Shown here piece by piece: positions 14,745 to 23,700 of a stretch of 37,613 nucleotides of DNA. Within the stretch, counting starts at the first letter, position 1; every line of letters starts with the position of its first letter. The stretch comes from Candidatus Copromonas faecavium (nom. illeg.). Its GTDB lineage: Bacteria; Bacillota; Clostridia; Lachnospirales; Lachnospiraceae. Position numbers and translations under genes: made by a program. Where the stretch lies: assembly GCA_018712915.1 (NCBI GenBank), contig DVGC01000012.1:1-37613 (forward strand). The letters are read 5' to 3'. The notes beneath the pieces are model-generated. The model did not search any database. It worked only from the letters and a program-made list of their open reading frames with translations, and was not told where the DNA came from.

Positions 14745-14833
14745 ACTTTCCTCATCATGTCATGTATTTCATGCCGCAGCACACGCCTCACAGCGTCCCG
14801 GCACAGCCGTTTCTCTGTTCCGTCCGCCATCAT
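14741..14833 (-). CDS. 30-residue micro-ORF coupled on both sides by ATGA overlaps
   Basis: The frame starts at an ATG (14831-14833) overlapping the TGA stop of the metallo-hydrolase gene. It ends in a TGA overlapping the ATG of the histidine phosphatase gene. The predicted peptide has 30 residues, is rich in Arg and has alternating hydrophobics (…R-L-C-R-D-A-V-R-R-V-L-R-H-E-I…), consistent with an amphipathic basic helix. A second ATG follows immediately. I do not recognise a family. Two perfect ATGA junctions around one short frame are unlikely by chance and suggest it is translated, at least to hand ribosomes on to the phosphatase gene. Whether the peptide itself does anything is unknown. 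Confidence 0.6.
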   Translation of the reverse strand: MMADGTEKRLCRDAVRRVLRHEIHDMMRKV

Positions 14834-15627
14834 AACGTAATAATCTCTGACATCCGCTCCCGGCTCGCAATGGCCATGTGAAAATCCGAGGAGCAATAAG
14901 GGCAGTCTCCCTCGTCCACCTCTAACTTCACCGTCTCATAAGCCAGCTCCGGCAGATTGTTTTCCTTGCTTAAATGGCCCAGCAGAATATGCTGCAGCCG
15001 GTCGCTTAAAATGCAGTTTAAAAGCCGGCCTGCATTTTCATTGGAAAGATGACCGAAATCTCCCATGATCCTGCGTTTCAGGTAATAAGGATAGGGACCG
15101 GTTTCCAGCATCCTGAGATCATGATTGGATTCAATTAACACCGCATCCAGCTCCAGGAGATGGTCGATGGTATACTGATTAAAATGGCCCAGATCGGTGG
15201 CCACCGCCACCGCTTTCGTTTCCGACTGAATCCGGTAAGCCACCGGATCGGCGGCATCATGGTCGATATGAAACGGTTTTACGGTCAGATCTCCCACAAA
15301 GAAATCCACATCAGGACGCACGGGAGTCAGAAGCTCTTCCGGATATTCTCCAAGGCTCTTGATTTTCCTGATTTCTCTTAAGGTTCCCTCCGTGGCATAG
15401 ATGGGAATCTCGTACTTTCTTGCCAGGACTCCCAGTCCCTTCACATGATCCGAATGCTCATGGGTGATGCAGATGGCCGAAAGCTCAGAAGGCTTAAGTC
15501 CCACCTCAAACAATCCCTGCTCGATGCGCTTGGCGCTGATCCCGGCATCCACCAGGATATGCGTATGCTCCGTTCCCGCGTATATACAGTTTCCGCTGCT
15601 GCCGCTGGCGATGCTGACAAATCTCAT
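14830..15627 (-). CDS. walJ: MBL-fold metallo-hydrolase, YycJ/WalJ-like
   Basis: Protein of 265 residues of the metallo-beta-lactamase superfamily. It opens M-R-F-V-S-I-A-S-G-S-S-G-N-C, typical of YycJ/WalJ, and carries the di-metal motif T-H56-E-H58-S-D60-H61. H-I-D-H-D-A-A-D-P-V and A-T-D-L-G-H-F follow. WalJ-type proteins are implicated in exonuclease activity and cell-wall/DNA-replication coordination in Firmicutes; here it is separated from any walRK genes and sits next to polA and coaE. Its start overlaps the coaE stop (ATGA), and its stop overlaps the micro-ORF start (ATGA). Confidence 0.85.
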   Translation of the reverse strand: MRFVSIASGSSGNCIYAGTEHTHILVDAGISAKRIEQGLFEVGLKPSELSAICITHEHSDHVKGLGVLARKYEIPIYATEGTLREIRKIKSLGEYPEELLTPVRPDVDFFVGDLTVKPFHIDHDAADPVAYRIQSETKAVAVATDLGHFNQYTIDHLLELDAVLIESNHDLRMLETGPYPYYLKRRIMGDFGHLSNENAGRLLNCILSDRLQHILLGHLSKENNLPELAYETVKLEVDEGDCPYCSSDFHMAIASRERMSEIITL

Positions 15628-16214
15628 GATATAAAAATCTCCTCCAGCTGTTTCCTGATTTCATCCTTGCCGCCGTTGTTGTAAAGAATCCGGCTGCAGC
15701 GGCTTTTATACTGCTCTTCCGTATCCTGTCCGGCCATAATGCTTTCACATTTTTCTCTGGTGTATCCCCGGCTCTCCATCAGCCGGCGAATCCGCACCTC
15801 TTTGTCGGTAAACACGTACCAGATCTCATCAAAAAAACCGGCTGGCGCCGTATCAAACACCGCCGCCTCCACAATCACCAGCGGCCGGCTGGAATCTGCG
15901 GCCCGTTTCCTGATTTCCTCCCATACCATGGGATGAAGGATCCCGTTCATGGTTTCCCTTGCCGCCTGGTTATGGAACAGAAGCTCCGCCAGCGCCTGAC
16001 GGTCGACGCTTCCGTCTTCCTTTAAAAAACCGGCGCCCAGGGCCTCTGACACCCGGCGAAGCCCTTCAGTTCCCGGCTCCATCAGCTCATGAGCCACCAG
16101 ATCCGCCAGGATGATTTCCGCGCCGTAATCCTCCTTTAACAGTTCCATCACCGTACTCTTTCCGGTTCCCACACCTCCGGTAATTCCAATGATTCGTTTC
16201 TCTTTCTTTTCCAT
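15624..16214 (-). CDS. coaE: Dephospho-CoA kinase
   Basis: Protein of 196 residues, the usual CoaE length. It phosphorylates dephospho-CoA in the last step of coenzyme A synthesis. The Walker A motif is G-G-V-G-T-G-K-S-T (12-20), followed by the expected I-I-L-A-D-L-V-A-H-E and V-E-A-A-V-F-D-T. I chose the ATG at 16214 because it begins at the standard N-terminus and lies beyond the intergenic hairpin. An in-frame ATG at 16253 has its own GGAGAGG but would start inside that hairpin. Order polA-coaE is common in Firmicutes. The stop overlaps walJ by ATGA. Confidence 0.95.
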   Translation of the reverse strand: MEKKEKRIIGITGGVGTGKSTVMELLKEDYGAEIILADLVAHELMEPGTEGLRRVSEALGAGFLKEDGSVDRQALAELLFHNQAARETMNGILHPMVWEEIRKRAADSSRPLVIVEAAVFDTAPAGFFDEIWYVFTDKEVRIRRLMESRGYTREKCESIMAGQDTEEQYKSRCSRILYNNGGKDEIRKQLEEIFIS

Positions 16215-16232
16215 TGCCCATATCCTCAGAAA

Positions 16233-16272
16233 GTCCTGCCGGATGGGAGACATTCATCCTCTCCGGCAGGAC
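16233..16272 (-). terminator. Hairpin between polA and coaE (weak terminator or attenuator)
   Basis: A perfect 11-bp stem (GTCCTGCCGGA/TCCGGCAGGAC) with an 18-nt loop begins 6 nt after the polA stop codon. It is followed on the minus strand by TTTCTG, a weak tail. Partial read-through into coaE is likely. The loop can form alternative short pairings. Confidence 0.5.
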
Positions 16273-16278
16273 CTGTCA

Positions 16279-18924
16279 TTATTTGGCTTCAAACCAGTTC
16301 TTTCCATCGTGCATATCAATTTCCAGATCCACTTTCAGAGCCGCGGCCCGGCGCATTTCCTCTGAAAGGATCTTCTTCACATCCTCCAACTCCGAAACGG
16401 CCGTCTCCACCAGAAGCTCATCATGAACCTGCAGGATCAGCCGGGAGGCCATCCCTTCCCTGCGCAGCCGCTCGTCCACCCGGATCATGGCAATCTTAAT
16501 GATGTCCGCCGCCGTTCCCTGAATCGGCGAGTTCATGGCCACCCGTTCTCCGAAAGACCGCTGCATGAAGTTGGCGGACTTTAATTCCGGCACCGGGCGT
16601 CTGCGGCCGAACATGGTGGTCACATAGCCCTTTTCCTTTGCCCCCTCCACCAGTCCGTCCAGGAACGTCTTCACCTGGGGATAGGTTTCAAAATATTTAT
16701 TGATGTATTCCAGCGCTTCCTTTCTGGAAATACTCAAATCCTCGCTGAGACCGAAGGCACTGATTCCGTATACGATTCCGAAATTAACCGCCTTGGCATT
16801 GCGCCTCTGAAGAGGCGTCACCTCATTTAGGGGAACATGGAACACCTGGGACGCAGTGATGGCATGAATATCCTGGGCGCTTCTATAGGCCTCGATGAGC
16901 CGCTCATCCCCGGATAAATGGGCCAGCACCCTGAGTTCAATCTGGGAATAATCCGCATCCAGGAAGACAAAGCCTTCCCTGGGTACAAATACCTTGCGGA
17001 TCTCCCTTCCCAGTTCCATCCGGATAGGAATATTCTGAAGGTTGGGTTCGGTGCTGGAAATCCGGCCGGTGGCCGTAATGGTCTGGTTGAACCGGCTGTG
17101 AATCCGGCCGTCAGGACCAATATAGTTCTCCAAACCCTCCGCATAGGTGGAATTTAACTTGGTATACTGGCGGTATTCCAGAATTTTCTGAATCACCGGA
17201 TAATCGGGCGCCAGCTTTTCCAGCACGTCCGCCGCCGTGGAGTACCCGGTCTTTGTCTTTTTCCCGCCTTTGATCTGCATTTTATCAAACAGGATTTCTC
17301 CCAGCTGCTTGGGAGAATTGATGTTAAACTGACATCCGGTCAGATCCCAGATTTCCTGCTCCAGAACCTGAATTTTCTCCTTTAACCGTTCTCCGTAAGC
17401 ATGAAGCTCCTCCCTGCGGACCAGGATGCCTTCCTCCTCCATATGGTAAAGAGCATAAATCAGAGGAAGCTCGATGGAACGGTACAGCTCTTCCATCTCC
17501 TGTTCTCTCAACCGGGATAAAAGCGGCTCTTTCGCCAGAAAAGCCGTATGGGCCATATAACAGGCACATGTTAAAAAAGCCTCCGGCTCCTTCTCCCAGG
17601 CCTCTTCAAGCGTCAGCTTCTTTAATAAGTCTGCCCGGGACGGAACGGAATTTCCCAGATAATCCCTGGCAATGTCGTCATATTCATAGGTATCCTTTAA
17701 CGGATTTAAAAGATAGGCCGCCACACCAGCATCATATACCACATCTCCGTAGGACAGGGAAAGAAACGGCAGGCTGTTCTTTAAGTCCAGCATCCAGACC
17801 TCCCCCTTACGGCAGAGAGCCGTCAGCCGTTCGGACAAATAAGCGCCGGTTAAAAGCCCCCGGGCCCTGATAAAGCTGCTTTCCGTTTCCGAAAAACAAA
17901 GGGCCAGCCCCACAACCGTCCCATTTTCACAGAGAAGCTGGGCTCCCAGATGGCCGCCTTCCTTTAAACATGCCTCTGCCTCTGACAGAAGCTTCTCACC
18001 TTCGTCAAACTCCGTGACGGCATGAAACTGCTGCTCAATCTCATGCTCCGTTCTTGCCTGTTCCCCGAATCTGGCGGCAATGGATTTAAATTCCAGCTGC
18101 TTCACCAGCTCATAGGCCTCCGGCGTATAAAGATTTCCGATTTTTGCTCCATCTGCAGAAAACTCCACCGGCGCATCCGTGCAGATTTTTGCCAGCCGGT
18201 AGGAAAGCTCCGCCAGATCCTTATGCTCCTCCAGGGATTTTTTTGCCCGGGGCGGTTTTACCTCGTCCAAATGTTCATACACTCCGTCCAGACTCTTAAA
18301 CTGAACAATCAGATTGGTGGCCGTTTTCTGTCCCACAGACGGCACGCCGGGAATGTTGTCTGATGCATCTCCCATCAGTGCCTTCACATCGATAAACTGT
18401 CCGGGCGTCACCTGATATTCCTGTTCCACATCCTCCGGATAATAATTGTGAACTTCCGTCAGGCCGCGGCTGGTCTTGGGAATGCTGATTTTAATATGAG
18501 CATCGGCAAGCTGCAGAAGGTCCCTGTCTCCGGACAGGATGGTGACCTCCATACCTTCTTTCTGAGCCTTCTTTGCCACGGTTCCCAGGACATCGTCGGC
18601 CTCATAGCCTTCCTTTTCCAGAATCGGGATTTCCATGGCAGAAAGCACCTGCTTCATTACCGGAACCTGCTCTCTTAATTCTTCCGGCATCGGCTTTCTT
18701 GTTCCCTTATAATCCCCGTACATCTCATGGCGAAAGGTAGGGGCCTTCAAATCGAAGGCCACGGCCAGATAGCCGGCCTTCTCCTCCTCCAGCACCTTAA
18801 ACAGAATATTTAAGAATCCGTAAACCGCATTGGTATGGAGACCGGCGGAATTGGTCAGATTGGGAACACCATAAAAGGCACGGTTCAAAATGCTGTGCCC
18901 ATCAATCAATAGAAGTTTTTCCAC
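16279..18924 (-). CDS. polA: DNA polymerase I
   Basis: Protein of 881 residues. Residues 1-~290 are the 5'-nuclease domain (D-G-H-S-I-L-N-R-A-F at the N-terminus; Y-E-A-D-D-V-L-G; G-D-A-S-D-N-I-P-G-V). The middle ~300-470 is a 3'-exonuclease-like domain whose first motif (normally D-x-E) is replaced by L-L-C-E-N-G, so proofreading is probably lost, as in several Gram-positive enzymes. The polymerase domain has motif A D-A-D-Y-S-Q-I-E-L-R near 655, motif B R-R-N-A-K-A-V-N-F-G near 707 and motif C Q-V-H-D-E-L near 832. The start is a GTG at 18924 with CAGGAG upstream, matching the family N-terminus E-K-L-L-L-I-D-G; extending upstream would overlap the zf-HC2 gene. Confidence 0.97.
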   Translation of the reverse strand: MEKLLLIDGHSILNRAFYGVPNLTNSAGLHTNAVYGFLNILFKVLEEEKAGYLAVAFDLKAPTFRHEMYGDYKGTRKPMPEELREQVPVMKQVLSAMEIPILEKEGYEADDVLGTVAKKAQKEGMEVTILSGDRDLLQLADAHIKISIPKTSRGLTEVHNYYPEDVEQEYQVTPGQFIDVKALMGDASDNIPGVPSVGQKTATNLIVQFKSLDGVYEHLDEVKPPRAKKSLEEHKDLAELSYRLAKICTDAPVEFSADGAKIGNLYTPEAYELVKQLEFKSIAARFGEQARTEHEIEQQFHAVTEFDEGEKLLSEAEACLKEGGHLGAQLLCENGTVVGLALCFSETESSFIRARGLLTGAYLSERLTALCRKGEVWMLDLKNSLPFLSLSYGDVVYDAGVAAYLLNPLKDTYEYDDIARDYLGNSVPSRADLLKKLTLEEAWEKEPEAFLTCACYMAHTAFLAKEPLLSRLREQEMEELYRSIELPLIYALYHMEEEGILVRREELHAYGERLKEKIQVLEQEIWDLTGCQFNINSPKQLGEILFDKMQIKGGKKTKTGYSTAADVLEKLAPDYPVIQKILEYRQYTKLNSTYAEGLENYIGPDGRIHSRFNQTITATGRISSTEPNLQNIPIRMELGREIRKVFVPREGFVFLDADYSQIELRVLAHLSGDERLIEAYRSAQDIHAITASQVFHVPLNEVTPLQRRNAKAVNFGIVYGISAFGLSEDLSISRKEALEYINKYFETYPQVKTFLDGLVEGAKEKGYVTTMFGRRRPVPELKSANFMQRSFGERVAMNSPIQGTAADIIKIAMIRVDERLRREGMASRLILQVHDELLVETAVSELEDVKKILSEEMRRAAALKVDLEIDMHDGKNWFEAK

Positions 18925-18965
18925 TCTCTTTGCTCCTGTCAAATATTTCTTTCCTTCCCGGCCTT

Positions 18966-19319
18966 CTAAAAAAACAGAAAGCCCGTCTGATGCCAAATCC
19001 GAATCTGCAGCAGGATTTCCACGATCAAAGCCATCCCCATCAGAGTCGTCACCGCGCAGCGCACGATCTGAAGGACAAAATAACGGTTGATGACAGCCGA
19101 AGATTCTGCCAGCTTTCTTTTCAGATCCCCCACAATATCATAGGTTCCGTCGGCCTCGTCCAGCTTTTTCAAACCCACGTCCACCATATAGTGGATTTCC
19201 AGTTCCTCCCTGCAGGCCGGACAATGGTTGATATGGTCGATGAAATCCTCCAGCTCCATGGGAGAAAGTTCATCCTTGATATAAGGAACCACCAGTTTTT
19301 CTGCCTCTGCACAGGTCAT
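18966..19319 (-). CDS. zf-HC2 anti-sigma-like membrane protein
   Basis: Protein of 117 residues. The N-terminal 45 residues are a zf-HC2 zinc finger (C3, and H-I-N-H-C-P-A-C around 29-36), the cytosolic fold of ZAS anti-sigma factors. A hydrophobic segment near residues 83-105 should anchor it in the membrane, leaving only a short tail. GGAGGTGAT precedes the ATG at strong spacing. No sigma factor gene lies beside it: upstream is threonine ammonia-lyase, and polA starts 41 nt downstream. Many clostridia have stand-alone zf-HC2 proteins, so an anti-sigma role is possible but not shown. Confidence 0.82.
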   Translation of the reverse strand: MTCAEAEKLVVPYIKDELSPMELEDFIDHINHCPACREELEIHYMVDVGLKKLDEADGTYDIVGDLKRKLAESSAVINRYFVLQIVRCAVTTLMGMALIVEILLQIRIWHQTGFLFF

Positions 19320-19394
19320 GCACCATCACCTCCGGGATTCAGCTATCCACATCATACACGAAACCTGAGGAAATTTCAAGGACGGCCCCGAAAC

Positions 19395-20354
19395 CTACAT
19401 GGACGCCAGAAGGCCCTCCAGCTGCTTTAAGTCATTGTTGCCTCCGGAAAGCACGAAGCAGACCTTATCCGTTTCCTTCACCGGAAGAGTCCCGGACAGG
19501 GCCGCTCCGATGCCCATAACCGATGAAGGCTCCGCCATAATCTTGGCCGAAGAAAGCAGCGTTACGACAGCCCGTTTGATCCATTCATCCTCCACGGTGA
19601 CCAGCGTATCCACCAGACGTTCAATGGCCCTGAAATTCTCCGGCTCCGCATGATCTGTCCTGGTGCCGTCCGCAATGGTGTCCACATGGGACAGGCTCAC
19701 CGGTTTTCCTTCTTTTCTGCTTAAAGAATATCTGGGCGCTCCGGCAGGCTCCATTCCAATCACCCGGATGGAAGGCTTCACGCCCTTGGCCGCCGCAGCC
19801 ACGCCGGTAATCAGTCCTCCGCCTCCGATGGGCACCACAAGAACATCCATGGACGGCTCATCCTCCAGAATTTCCAGTGCCATGGTTCCCTGTCCGGCCC
19901 GGATCCGGTCGTCTCCGTAGGGATGAATCTGAACCCGGCCTTCCTGCTCCATGATTTCCGCGGCTCTGGCCTCCCGCTCGCTTCCCAGCGTCCCCACCAG
20001 CTCCACTCTGGCTCCATAGGATTTTACGCCGGACAGCTTTACCGGATTGCAGTTGGTAGGCATCACAATGGCCGCATCGATGCCGCACATTTTGGCGGCG
20101 CAGGCCACTCCCTGGGCATGGTTTCCTGACGAGCAGGCCACCACTCCCTTCTTCTTTTCTTCCTCTGTCAGCGACAGAATGGCATTCATGGCTCCCCGGA
20201 TTTTAAAGGAACCTGTCAGCTGCAGATTCTCCGGTTTTAAATACACCTGGCAGCCCAGCGCCTGATCCAAGGCGGGAACACGAAGAAGGGGTGTTTTCAA
20301 TACCTTTCCCCCAATCCATTCCCTCGCCTGTTTTACATCCTCGAGTCCAATCAT
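19395..20354 (-). CDS. Threonine ammonia-lyase (PLP-dependent, no ACT domain)
   Basis: Protein of 319 residues of fold-type II PLP enzymes; it deaminates threonine (and perhaps serine) to 2-oxobutyrate. The PLP lysine is K51 in T-G-S-F-K-I-R-G-A. The Asn loop is S-S-G-N-H-A-Q-G (75-82), and the phosphate loop G-G-G-G-L-I-T-G is near 175. The C-terminal ACT regulatory domain of IlvA is absent, so it resembles the catabolic TdcB type; serine racemase-like activity is a possible alternative. The start at 20354 has GGGAGGGG upstream; a longer frame to 20516 runs into the palindrome-rich intergenic DNA. No ilv genes are adjacent. It ends with TAG. Confidence 0.9.
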   Translation of the reverse strand: MIGLEDVKQAREWIGGKVLKTPLLRVPALDQALGCQVYLKPENLQLTGSFKIRGAMNAILSLTEEEKKKGVVACSSGNHAQGVACAAKMCGIDAAIVMPTNCNPVKLSGVKSYGARVELVGTLGSEREARAAEIMEQEGRVQIHPYGDDRIRAGQGTMALEILEDEPSMDVLVVPIGGGGLITGVAAAAKGVKPSIRVIGMEPAGAPRYSLSRKEGKPVSLSHVDTIADGTRTDHAEPENFRAIERLVDTLVTVEDEWIKRAVVTLLSSAKIMAEPSSVMGIGAALSGTLPVKETDKVCFVLSGGNNDLKQLEGLLASM

Positions 20355-20741
20355 CCAATCCCCTCCCACTTGGCCGGCAGCTGCCTTCGGCTCATTTTTC
20401 CGTTCCCGCAGCTTCCTCTGCTTCTCTCCCTCTGGCCCGCAGGGGCTCGATTCCGCTTCGCTCCATCTCGCTCGCGTGCGTTCGCACGCTTGCCTGAAAC
20501 AAGTCCAGATTTCCATTCATGCAAGCATGATGGAAATCTTTCCCTGTCCAAGGCATCCCTGCTCATTGCCTCCCGAACATTATACCATGGCCTCCGGCCA
20601 CGGTATGTCTATTGCGCCTGGATTCTTGCGGTGAACGCAGGAACCAGTATGCGCAGGTATAATGACCACTTTGTGGTCATTATACCATTCCACGGTTCGG
20701 GGCACAACCTCTTTCTGGGATATATGGCGGTGCGCCGGACG
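20355..20741. repeat. Intergenic region with a cluster of four hairpins
   Basis: Four palindromes follow each other within about 215 nt. They are 20474-20489 (GCGTGCG/CGCACGC, 2-nt loop); 20507-20539 (AGATTTCCAT/ATGGAAATCT plus CATGC/GCATG, 2-nt loop, one bulge); 20582-20606 (10 of 11 bp, 3-nt loop); and 20656-20686 (GGTATAATGACCAC/GTGGTCATTATACC, perfect 14 bp, 3-nt loop). The 11-mer CATTATACCAT occurs at 20578 and 20678, exactly 100 bp apart. No gene was found. The layout suggests a repetitive palindromic element or a structured leader for threonine ammonia-lyase. Confidence 0.75.
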
Positions 20742-23700
20742 CTATGAACTGCCTCCGGCCTGGGGAAATGCCTCCTTCTGCTTCGCATTCATGATTAACA
20801 TCTGCAGACGGTTTTCCACGTTGGCAAAGCTGACGTCCGGGTCGTAGTCCAGAGAAAGAATCTGGGCATCGGGATACCGTTCTTTTAATTTCTTTACGAT
20901 TCCCCGCCCCACAATATGGTTGGGAAGGCAGCCGAAGGGCTGAAGGATCACGAAGGCCCGGCAGCCTTTTTTTGCATGATGAAGGATCTCTGCCGGAATC
21001 AGCACACCTTCTCCCGTGTCAAAGGTATGATAAATCACCGAATCGCTTTCCTTTACCAAATCAGGCATCCGGCAGGGCGGCTCATAAAGGGGATGGGCGG
21101 ACGCAATTTTATCCGTCATATCATGAGCCAGATCAAAGAATCTGTCCGCCGCAGAAAGCCACAGCTTCTCTCCCGCAGAACGGTGAAGGCGGTACTCCAT
21201 GACCTGGGTCTTTCTCGAAAAATAGGTCTTTCGGATGACATCCGTCATCCTGGCCTCAATAATCTCAAACCCGTTCTTTTCCAGATACCACTCGATTTCC
21301 CCGTTGGCTCCCGGGTGGAAGTTCAAAAGGTACTCTCCCACAATCAGGACCCTTGGCTTTAGCTGGCTCCTATCGTAAGAAACCTCCTGAAACTCCCGGA
21401 TGGCCTGGGAAAAGCCTTTTTTTGCCCCGGCCACACCATGCTCCCGCAGACCTGTCTCCAGCGCCGTCATTCCCCGCTCAAAGGCAGCGTCGGCACTTCC
21501 GGGAACGGTCTCATAGGGACGGATTTTCCTTAACAGCTCCTCCAGAGCATCAATCATCGGAAGGGAGAAGGCAATCCGCAGGGCGGATACCAGGTTCATC
21601 TTAAATCCGGGGTGAAGATCCTTATCATCCTTATCATCATTGGTCAGAATGGGCACCTGGGGGAAACCAGCGTCATCCAGTGCCTTTCTTAACAGCTCGG
21701 AATAATGGGTCAGGCGGCAGTCTCCGATGTATTTCCCCATGGCGATAGCCGTATGATTCGGATCGTATGCTCCGCTTTTTAAGGCGGAAATGGCCTCGCC
21801 GATGACAATCTGTGCCGGAAAACAGATGTCGTTATGGACATACCGTTTTCCGCAGGCGATGGCATCGTCCCTTCCGATTTCCAGCGGTACGGCCCGAAGC
21901 CCCTGTCCTGCCATGGCTGCCGACATGATGCGGCTGAAGGCATGGGACGTATTGGGAACCAGAACCACCCGTTCTTTTTTATCCTTCTGGGTAAACTTCA
22001 CCGGGTAGGGATCTCTCAGTTTTTTTGCTTCCAGTGCATGCTCCTCTCTTCTGCGCATTCTCAGAGTTTCCAGGAAGGAACGGACTCGGATCCGCAGCGG
22101 GCCCTGGATGTCACTCTCGTCCAGCTTTAAAAATAACGGTGTCTTTCCGGAAATCTCCCTCATCAGCCGGACAATCTCATCGGAAAGGTAAGCGTCATGG
22201 CCGCAGCCAAAGCTTCCAATCTGGACATATTCCAGATAAGGGCTTTCTGCCGCCAGGACAGCCGTAGACAGCATTCTGGCATGATAATTATTGACGATAT
22301 CCAGACGGCTTCCGTCCAGCTTCACCTCCTCGGCTCCGGGAACCGAATCGGCCGTAAGAACCGGGATTCCCTGGGAGGTAAACATCTGGGGCAGACGATG
22401 GTTCACAAGACTGTCGTTCTGGTACGGTCTGGAGGCCAGAATCACTGCGAAGCCTCCTTCTTCCTTTACCTCGTCAAGGACCCTGCGGGCCGCCTCCTTC
22501 AGTTCCCTCCGGAAGGCTTCCATGGCCCGCTCTCCCTGTTCCATGGCCTCCTTTGTCTCCCGCTCTCCGATGCCGAAGGTATCTTTCATATAAATTTCCA
22601 GCTGCCTCTGCTTATCCTTCCTTGTGGGCCAGAAAAACATGGGCGTATCCAGGATGACGGAATCCGGAAGCCAGCCCTTGTCGGAATTTTGAATTACAAG
22701 GGGATAGCCCTTTACCACAGCGCACATGGATTCACTGGTTTTTTCCCTGTTCTCCGATTCCTTGATGGAAATGGAGGGGAAGAAAATCCTGTCCACCCCA
22801 TGTTTGACCAGGTTGCGCAGATGGCCGTGAACCAGTTTGGCCGGGAAACAGACCGTATCCGACGGAATGGCCGACAGGCCGCTTTCATACATGGCTCTGG
22901 TGCTGGCATCGGAAATTTTTACCTCAAAGCCCAGGGTGCGGAAAAATGTGGTCCAGAAGGGCATGGTATCCCAGAAATCCAGCACCCGCGGAAGACCGAT
23001 GACCATTTTCTTCCGTCCCTGTGTTCCGGACGCATCCTCCTGCCCGGTCTTTCCCAGGCGGACATTTCCGTAAGCAGCCGCTTTTTGTCCATTCTCCTGC
23101 CGGATGTTCTCCTGAGAGCCCTTCCCGTTTCCTGCAGGCTCCTCTTCTCCTTTCAGCGGGTACCGTTTCATCAGCAGCCGTTCTCTCAGTGCAAACAGAT
23201 CGGCAGGCCGCTTTTTCGCCGCCTTTTTCCCAGATTTTTGTCCGCCTGCAGTGGACTCCCCGTTTTCCCCGGATTTCTGTCCGCCCACAGCGGACAGCAC
23301 ACCTTTTTCTGTATTTTGTCCGTCTGCGGCAAACTCCCCTCTTTTTTCTGTTTTCTGTCCGTCTGCCACGGACGCTGCGGTTTCCATGACCTGCGGCTCC
23401 GGATCCAGAATTTCTCCTCTCTCACACCGGTTGTTGGTTACCCAGGAGTTTCCGTTGGAGAATCTTAAAATCGTCCGGCGGCAGTGATTGCCGCAGTGAG
23501 GACAGGGAGAATTTTCTTCCTGACTGTAGGCAAACGCCTCCAGTTGTTCCAGATCCACAAAGGTATGAGGCACTTCTTCGCCAGCGGCCGCTTTCGCTTC
23601 CATCTCTTCCTTTGTCAGAAGAGCCGCTCCGATGGCGCCCATCATCCCCGGATAAGGCGCTCTCGTCACCTCACGCCCAAGATACTGCTCCATGGCCCGC

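Noticed and set aside
18925-18996. Upstream extension of polA by 24 codons
   Set aside because: The extension overlaps the zf-HC2 gene and lacks family similarity; the GTG at 18924 has a proper ribosome site.
23239-23394. 39-bp periodic repeats as a CRISPR array
   Set aside because: Units are contiguous, degenerate and in frame within a coding region; no spacers or cas genes are present.
22197-23468. Long plus-strand open frame of 423 codons antisense to the activase gene
   Set aside because: The minus strand carries unmistakable conserved motifs in its own frame; the antisense frame shows none and is a codon-bias shadow.
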